Shown piece after piece: positions 1 through 5,775 of a DNA stretch of 5,775 nucleotides (positions are counted from its first letter, which is position 1; every line of letters begins with the position of its first letter). The notes under the pieces were generated by a model. That model did no database searches. It saw only the letters and a list, made by a program, of their open reading frames with translations, and was not told the DNA's origin. The DNA comes from an uncultured beta proteobacterium. Its GTDB lineage: Bacteria; Pseudomonadota; Gammaproteobacteria; Burkholderiales; Burkholderiaceae_C. The stretch lies in assembly GCA_903834645.1 (NCBI GenBank), contig CAILKA010000606.1:1-5775 (forward strand), written 5' to 3'. The position numbers and the translations under genes are program-made.

Positions 1-159
1 ACCTGGATGTGCCTGATCTGCGGCTGGATCTATGACGAAGCCGCCGGCGACCCCGAGCACGGCATTGCGCCCGGCACCGCCTGGGCCGATGTGCCCATGA
101 ACTGGACCTGCCCGGAATGCGGGGCGCGCAAGGACGACTTCGAGATGGTGCAGCTTTGA
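1..159 (+). CDS. Rubredoxin, 3' part (start codon lies outside the window)
   Basis: This is a small iron-sulfur electron carrier of the cytoplasm. Frame 1 is open from the first base to TGA at 157-159 and gives 52 residues. The two rubredoxin metal knuckles are plain: C4-L-I-C7-G-W near the start and C37-P-E-C40-G-A towards the end. These four cysteines would hold one Fe. The typical Y-D-E-A-A-G-D-P segment (residues 11-18), the G-I-A-P-G-T turn, and the aromatic residues W28, W35 and F47 of the fold are also present. Rubredoxins of this type are about 54 residues long, so only one to three N-terminal residues are missing. The electron partner cannot be told from the sequence. The stop is 16 bases before pilG on the same strand with no terminator between, so the two are probably co-transcribed. 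I recall this neighbourhood from other beta-proteobacteria, but that is memory and not a search. Identification as rubredoxin is very secure. Confidence 0.96.
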   Translation, partial: TWMCLICGWIYDEAAGDPEHGIAPGTAWADVPMNWTCPECGARKDDFEMVQL

Positions 160-175
160 GGCGCACCGGCTGACC

Positions 176-556
176 ATGCGCGTGCTCGTCATCGACGACA
201 GCAACACCATCCGGCGCAGCGCCGAGCTCTTCCTGCACCAGGGCGGGCACGAGGTGCTGCTGGCCGACGACGGCTTCGACGCGCTGGCCAAGGTCCATGA
301 CCATGCGCCCGATCTCATCTTCTGCGACATCCTGATGCCACGCCTGGACGGCTACCAGACTTGCGCCATCATCAAGGGCCACCCGCGTCATGCGGGTGTG
401 CCGGTGGTGATGCTCTCGAGCAAGGACGGCCTCTTCGACCGGGCGCGCGGGCGCATGGTGGGCAGCGCCGAGTACCTCACCAAGCCCTTCACGAAGGACC
501 AGCTGCTGCGCGCGGTCGATCGCTTCGCCCGCGCGCGCCAGGCGGCTGACGCCTAG
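176..556 (+). CDS. pilG: PilG, single-domain (CheY-like) response regulator of the Pil-Chp system
   Basis: This cytoplasmic receiver protein of 126 residues accepts phosphate from the ChpA kinase. In P. aeruginosa PilG promotes pilus extension and cAMP signalling. Receiver landmarks are complete: acidic pair D7-D8, phospho-acceptor D51 in C-D-I-L-M-P, S81-S82 in the switch position after the fourth strand, and K103 in L-T-K-P-F. The segment S-S-K-D-G-L-F-D followed by G-x-x-V-G-S (residues 81-97) is characteristic of PilG and differs from PilH. There is no output domain, as expected. The ATG at 176 is chosen because it places the first beta strand (R-V-L-V-I-D-D) directly at the N-terminus, as in the family. 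The only SD-like bases, GAGG at 158-161, overlap the rubredoxin stop and lie rather far upstream, so translation may depend on coupling to rubredoxin. It is followed 35 bases later by pilH. Confidence 0.95.
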   Translation: MRVLVIDDSNTIRRSAELFLHQGGHEVLLADDGFDALAKVHDHAPDLIFCDILMPRLDGYQTCAIIKGHPRHAGVPVVMLSSKDGLFDRARGRMVGSAEYLTKPFTKDQLLRAVDRFARARQAADA

Positions 557-591
557 CCACGCAGCCCGCAGCGACCGACCACCCCCCGCGC

Positions 592-957
592 ATGCCCGTT
601 CGCAAGATCCTCATCGTCGACGACTCCAAGACCGAGGTGCACTACCTGACGGAGCTGCTCGGGCGCGAGGGCTTCGTCGTACGCACGGCCTTCAACGGCG
701 ACGACGCGCTGCGGCTGCTGCAGGAGGAGACGCCCGATCTCATCCTGATGGACGTGGTGATGCCCGGGCGCAATGGGTTTCATCTCACGCGCACGATCTC
801 GCGCGACCCGCGCTGGTCAGCCGTGCCGATCATCATCTGCTCGAGCAAGGATCAGGAAACCGACAAGGTCTGGGGCCTGCGCCAGGGCGCGCGCGATTAC
901 GTCGTCAAGCCGGTGGAGGCGCAGGTGCTGCTGTCCAAGATCCGGGGGCTCGGGTGA
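592..957 (+). CDS. pilH: PilH, second single-domain (CheY-like) response regulator
   Basis: This is a 121-residue cytoplasmic receiver protein. In P. aeruginosa PilH is the second phosphate acceptor of ChpA; it is linked to pilus retraction and to draining signal from PilG. Visible receiver residues are D10-D11, phospho-acceptor D54 in L-M-D-V-V-M-P-G, S84-S85 in the switch position, and K106 in V-V-K-P-V. The stretch K-D-Q-E-T-D-K-V-W-G followed by R-Q-G-A-R-D-Y (residues 86-103) is a PilH hallmark and supports the name over PilG or a generic CheY. The ATG at 592 fits the family N-terminus (R-K-I-L-I-V-D-D-S). No Shine-Dalgarno sequence is visible in the C-rich 35 bases after pilG. Its stop codon at 955-957 overlaps the start of pilI. 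pilH and pilG are paralogues and share two short stretches of identical DNA around active-site codons. Confidence 0.95.
   Translation: MPVRKILIVDDSKTEVHYLTELLGREGFVVRTAFNGDDALRLLQEETPDLILMDVVMPGRNGFHLTRTISRDPRWSAVPIIICSSKDQETDKVWGLRQGARDYVVKPVEAQVLLSKIRGLG
944..948 (+). promoter_or_regulatory. Possible ribosome binding site of pilI
   Basis: A GGGGG run inside the end of pilH lies 5 bases before the GTG at 954. The spacing fits, but the G-rich composition of the region makes chance occurrence likely. Confidence 0.35.
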
Positions 958-1550
958 GCGTGGCCTCGGTGCTGCGCCGCGGCGCCTCGGGCGCGCGGCC
1001 TGCCGCGCGGCGCGAGGCGTTGCGCGCGCTGCAGATGCGGCTGCTGGAGCGCTTGCGCACGGCCGGCGTGGAGCCCCAGCGCCGGGCCTGGCTGGCGGTG
1101 GAGGCCGGGCAGGTGGGCTACCTGCTGCCCCTGGCCGAGGCGGGCGAGATCTACACCGAGGCGCGCGTGATGCCGATGCCGCACACGCAGCCGTGGTTCC
1201 AGGGCGTGGCCAACCTGCGCGGGGACTTGCACGGAGTGGTTGATCTCGAGGCCTTTCTCGGCGGCCACCGGCGTGGCGCCCGGCTGGCGGGCGGTGCCCC
1301 GCGCGGCGCTCGGCTCGTCTGCCTGAACCCGGGCCTGGGTGCGCAGTGCGCGCTGCGGGTCGATGCCCTGGTGGGGTTGCGCCACCCGGAGGACCTGCGT
1401 GCGGATGAGCAACTTCCGGGCGTGCAGCCTTCCTTTGCGCGGCGCCGCTGGCGCGACGTCGAGGACCGTGTCTGGCTGGAGATCGACCTGGCGGCGCTGG
1501 CGGCCAACGATGCCTTCCTGGGCATCGCCACGGGCGGCAGCCGGCGTTAA
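954..1550 (+). CDS. pilI: PilI, CheW-like coupling protein of the Pil-Chp system
   Basis: This 198-residue adaptor would link the chemoreceptor PilJ to the kinase ChpA at the inner face of the membrane. The CheW fold spans about residues 43-185. The strongest mark is G-V-A-N-L-R-G-D followed by G-V-V-D-L (residues 84-98), the conserved CheW core in which N-L-R-G contacts receptor and kinase. The first 40 residues are Arg/Ala-rich and helical and precede the domain. GTG at 954 is chosen because it overlaps the pilH stop in a GTGA arrangement and has GGGGG at 944-948 as a possible ribosome binding site. A second GTG at 960 is an alternative and would remove only two residues. The overlap suggests translational coupling with pilH. 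Sequence similarity to PilI is moderate outside the CheW core, so the name rests partly on position between pilH and pilJ. Confidence 0.9.
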   Translation: MSVASVLRRGASGARPAARREALRALQMRLLERLRTAGVEPQRRAWLAVEAGQVGYLLPLAEAGEIYTEARVMPMPHTQPWFQGVANLRGDLHGVVDLEAFLGGHRRGARLAGGAPRGARLVCLNPGLGAQCALRVDALVGLRHPEDLRADEQLPGVQPSFARRRWRDVEDRVWLEIDLAALAANDAFLGIATGGSRR

Positions 1551-1557
1551 GGCGAGC

Positions 1558-1563
1558 GAGGGA
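1558..1563 (+). promoter_or_regulatory. Ribosome binding site of pilJ
   Basis: GAGGGA ends 7 bases before the ATG at 1571, a good match in sequence and spacing to a Shine-Dalgarno site. It is the clearest one in the window and supports this ATG as the pilJ start, and with it the long N-terminal extension of PilJ. Confidence 0.75.
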
Positions 1564-1570
1564 CGACGAC

Positions 1571-3787
1571 ATGGGATGGTTCGACCGGTTCCGCAAGCGC
1601 CCGCCCGCGGCCGACTCTGCCTCGTCGTCGGTCTATGCCAGCAGCGGCCTGCCCTCGGACATCGAGCGCAGCTTCCAGGACACGCCCGCGGTGCAGCGCT
1701 ACCGCGCCTCCCGGCCCGCGACGCTGGAGATGCCCCGCCCGGCAGCACCCGCGCCGGCCAAGGGGCAACGGCTGCTGCTCGCCCTGATCGGGCTGGGCGT
1801 GCTGCTGCTGGTGGGGGTGCTGGTGGCGGGGCTGGCGGCTTCCGAGCGGCATGCCGCGCGGCTCACCGTGGTGGGGCAGGCGCAGGTGCAGGCCGAGCGG
1901 CTGGCCCAGGCGGCCTGGATGACCGAAGGCGGCTCGGGCGCCGCGCACGCCGCGCTCAAGGAGAGCCTGGCGGGGTTGACGCAGCACGTGGGCGCGCTGC
2001 GTGACGAGCCGGCTGCACCCCTGGCCGATCTGGGCGGGCTGCTGCCCCATGGCCTGAACGAGGTGGTAGCCCCCGTGCTGCCGCTGCTGGCAGGAGCTGA
2101 CAAGCAGGTGGCCGTGCTGCTGGCGCAGCAAGGCGGTGCAGCCCGGGCGCAGGACGCCGCGCGCAACGTCGGGCGCACCGGCTCGGAGCTGGTGCTGCTG
2201 GCCGAAGCGCTGAGCGTCTCGCGCGTGCAGGCGGGTGCCCCGCCCCAGGAAGTCTCCGCGCTCGGTACGGCGTTGGCGCTGGCGCAGCAGATTTCCCGCG
2301 CGGCGCTCGAGGTGGCCGGCGGGGCCGCACCCCAGGAGACCGCCCGGCGTGGCTTGCAGGAGCTCGACTCCCTGCGCGCGGCGCTCAAGGTGCTGTCCGA
2401 CCTGGATGCGGCGCGCCCGGCAGCACGCCGCGATCCGAACCTCGAGGACAAGCTCGCCGGGTTGTTGGCCAAGGCCCAGGAGGTGCAGGGCCAGTTCTCG
2501 GCGCTGGCCGGCTCGGCGCCCGCCCTGGGCGCCACGCGTGATGCACGACGCCAACTGCTGGCCGAGCTCGAGCCGTTGCGCCGTGCGCTCGAGGCGGTGC
2601 GGATCCGCATCGACGATGTGGGCGGCTTCAGCCACCTGCACCTGGGGCTGCTGATGGCGGCGCTCGTTCTGACGGTGGCCGGCGGCATCGGCTTGATGCG
2701 CCTGCTCGTGCAGGACCAGTCGGCGCGCGCGCGCCAGGCCGAGGCGCAGCGCGCCGTGGCCCAGCGCGAGCAGCAGGAAGCCAAGCTCTACAACGACGCC
2801 ACCCAGTCGGCCATCCTGCGCCTGATGAACGAGCTGCAGGCAGTTGCCGAGGGTGACCTCACGCAGCAGTGCACCGTGACCGAGGAGATCACCGGCGCGA
2901 TCGCCGACTCCGTGAACTACACCGTCGAGGAGCTGCGCAACCTCGTCTCCCAGGTGCAGACGACCGCCTCCCGCGTCTCCAGCACGACCCAGTCGGTGGA
3001 GCACACCTCCAACGAGCTGCTCGCCGCCTCGGCCGAGCAGCTGCGCGAGATCCGTGGCACGGGCGAGTCGGTGCTGCAGATGGCGGGGCGGCTCAACGAG
3101 GTGTCGGCCCAGGCCCAGCGCATGGCCGACGTGGCGCAGCAGTCGCTGCAGGCCGCCGCCGGGGGCCTGAACGCCGTGCAGGGCGCCATCGGCGGCATGC
3201 ATGCCATCCGCGACCAGATCCAGGACACCTCGCGTCGAATCAAGCGCCTGGGTGAGTCCTCGCAGGAGATCGGCGAGATCACCGAGCTCATCACCGACCT
3301 CACCGACCAGACCAACCTGCTTGCCCTGAATGCCGCGATCCAGGCCGCCTCGGCTGGCGAGGCCGGCCGGGGCTTTGCCATCGTGGCGCAGGAGGTGCAG
3401 CGGCTGGCCGAGCGCTGTGCCCAGGCTGCGCGCCAGATCGCGGCGCTTGTCCAGACGATCCAGACCGACACCCAGGACGCCGTGGCGGCGATGGAGGTTT
3501 CCACCTCCGGCGTCGTGGAAGGCTCCAAGCTCTCTGATGCGGCGGGCGCGGCACTCGACGACATCGACCGCGTCACGCACCAGCTGTCGAGCCTCGTCGA
3601 ACGCATCTCGGCGCAGGCGCAGCAGGAGGCTGCTTCGGTGAACGCGGTGGCCGCCAACATCCAGCATATCTTCTCCGTCACCGAGCAGACCTCCGAAGGC
3701 ACGCAGTCCACGGTGCAGCGCGTGCGTGAGCTCGCGCGCACGGCCGAGGAACTGCGCGCACTGGTGGCGCGCTTCAAGATCTCCTGA
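1571..3787 (+). CDS. pilJ: PilJ, methyl-accepting chemotaxis-type receptor for twitching motility
   Basis: This inner-membrane chemoreceptor of 738 residues feeds ChpA through PilI. Order of parts: cytoplasmic N-terminal segment 1-66 (basic M-G-W-F-D-R-F-R-K-R start, then Pro/Ala-rich); membrane helix 1 at about 67-90; Ala/Leu-rich helical periplasmic region at about 91-355, which looks like two successive PilJ-type helical modules; membrane helix 2 at about 357-380; HAMP-like segment to about 460 (A-E-G-D-L-T at 427-431, then A-I-A-D-S-V-N-Y at 443-450); coiled-coil signalling domain to the end. The hairpin tip is clear: D-Q-T-N-L-L-A-L-N-A-A-I-Q-A (579-592), then A-G-E-A-G-R-G-F-A-I-V-A (595-606). 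I-Q-A in place of the usual I-E-A is PilJ-like. The protein ends R-F-K-I-S with no NWETF-type tether for CheR/CheB. No known small-ligand domain (PAS, Cache) is seen. The N-terminal extension is longer than I recall for P. aeruginosa PilJ. Confidence 0.94.
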   Translation: MGWFDRFRKRPPAADSASSSVYASSGLPSDIERSFQDTPAVQRYRASRPATLEMPRPAAPAPAKGQRLLLALIGLGVLLLVGVLVAGLAASERHAARLTVVGQAQVQAERLAQAAWMTEGGSGAAHAALKESLAGLTQHVGALRDEPAAPLADLGGLLPHGLNEVVAPVLPLLAGADKQVAVLLAQQGGAARAQDAARNVGRTGSELVLLAEALSVSRVQAGAPPQEVSALGTALALAQQISRAALEVAGGAAPQETARRGLQELDSLRAALKVLSDLDAARPAARRDPNLEDKLAGLLAKAQEVQGQFSALAGSAPALGATRDARRQLLAELEPLRRALEAVRIRIDDVGGFSHLHLGLLMAALVLTVAGGIGLMRLLVQDQSARARQAEAQRAVAQREQQEAKLYNDATQSAILRLMNELQAVAEGDLTQQCTVTEEITGAIADSVNYTVEELRNLVSQVQTTASRVSSTTQSVEHTSNELLAASAEQLREIRGTGESVLQMAGRLNEVSAQAQRMADVAQQSLQAAAGGLNAVQGAIGGMHAIRDQIQDTSRRIKRLGESSQEIGEITELITDLTDQTNLLALNAAIQAASAGEAGRGFAIVAQEVQRLAERCAQAARQIAALVQTIQTDTQDAVAAMEVSTSGVVEGSKLSDAAGAALDDIDRVTHQLSSLVERISAQAQQEAASVNAVAANIQHIFSVTEQTSEGTQSTVQRVRELARTAEELRALVARFKIS

Positions 3788-3803
3788 GCGGCCCGGGCGC
3801 CGC
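3788..3803 (+). other. Short GC hairpin in the pilJ-chpA gap
   Basis: GCGGC (3788-3792) can pair with GCCGC (3799-3803) around a 6-base CCGGGC loop, just after the pilJ stop and 7 bases before the chpA GTG. There is no T run, so it is not a typical intrinsic terminator. It could hinder ribosome access to the chpA start, but in such GC-rich sequence a 5-bp stem may be chance. Confidence 0.3.
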
Positions 3804-3810
3804 CGCTTCC

Positions 3811-5775
<1,965 letters not shown>

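Noticed and set aside
897..1748. Antisense open frame across pilI and the pilJ start
   Set aside because: It is a high-GC shadow with no domain signature and spans the well-supported pilI-pilJ junction.
1547..3667. Open antisense frame of 706 codons opposite pilJ
   Set aside because: Its codons are in phase with those of pilJ. It stays open because the pilJ codons that would read as antisense stops (TTA, CTA, TCA) are rare in such GC-rich genes. The product is His/Arg/Gly/Leu-rich with no recognisable domain, while pilJ itself is certain.
3788..3803. Rho-independent terminator after pilJ
   Set aside because: The stem is only 5 bp and no T run follows. The next gene begins 7 bases later, so a terminator is unlikely.

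Overview
The window is a compact, one-directional (+ strand) gene cluster of very high G+C content. It reads as the first part of a Pil-Chp chemosensory operon, which controls type IV pili and twitching motility. The gene order (rubredoxin, pilG, pilH, pilI, pilJ, chpA/pilL), the strong G/C preference at third codon positions and the protein motifs suggest a beta-proteobacterium of the Burkholderiales. That assignment is inferred from sequence style and remembered gene order; no database search was run.

Layout: bases 1-159 hold the 3' part of a rubredoxin gene, missing only its first codon or few. Sixteen bases later comes pilG (176-556), a single-domain response regulator. A 35-base gap leads to pilH (592-957), a second single-domain response regulator. 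pilI (954-1550), a CheW-type adaptor, overlaps the end of pilH by 4 bases. pilJ (1571-3787), a membrane chemoreceptor, follows a clear ribosome binding site. Then 23 bases lead to the 5' part of chpA/pilL (GTG at 3811, open to the window edge at 5775), the large histidine kinase of the system. Only its N-terminal 655 residues are present; the ATPase, CheW-like and receiver domains expected for the family would lie downstream. No gap exceeds 35 bases, and no promoter or terminator is evident, so the set looks like one transcription unit that starts upstream of the window.

How the genes would work together (family knowledge): PilJ senses a signal linked to pili or surface contact. PilI couples PilJ to the kinase ChpA, and ChpA passes phosphate to PilG and PilH, which tune pilus extension and retraction. 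No pilK (CheR-like methyltransferase) lies between pilJ and chpA, although P. aeruginosa has one there.

I see no wholly new system. The points most worth a second look are two degenerate Hpt-like segments in the N-terminal region of ChpA, one without the phosphorylatable His and one without the usual Lys; an 8-copy CAGGAG tandem repeat encoding a (QE)8 linker; a 66-residue cytoplasmic extension ahead of the first PilJ membrane helix; and the tight linkage of rubredoxin to the pilus chemosensory genes.
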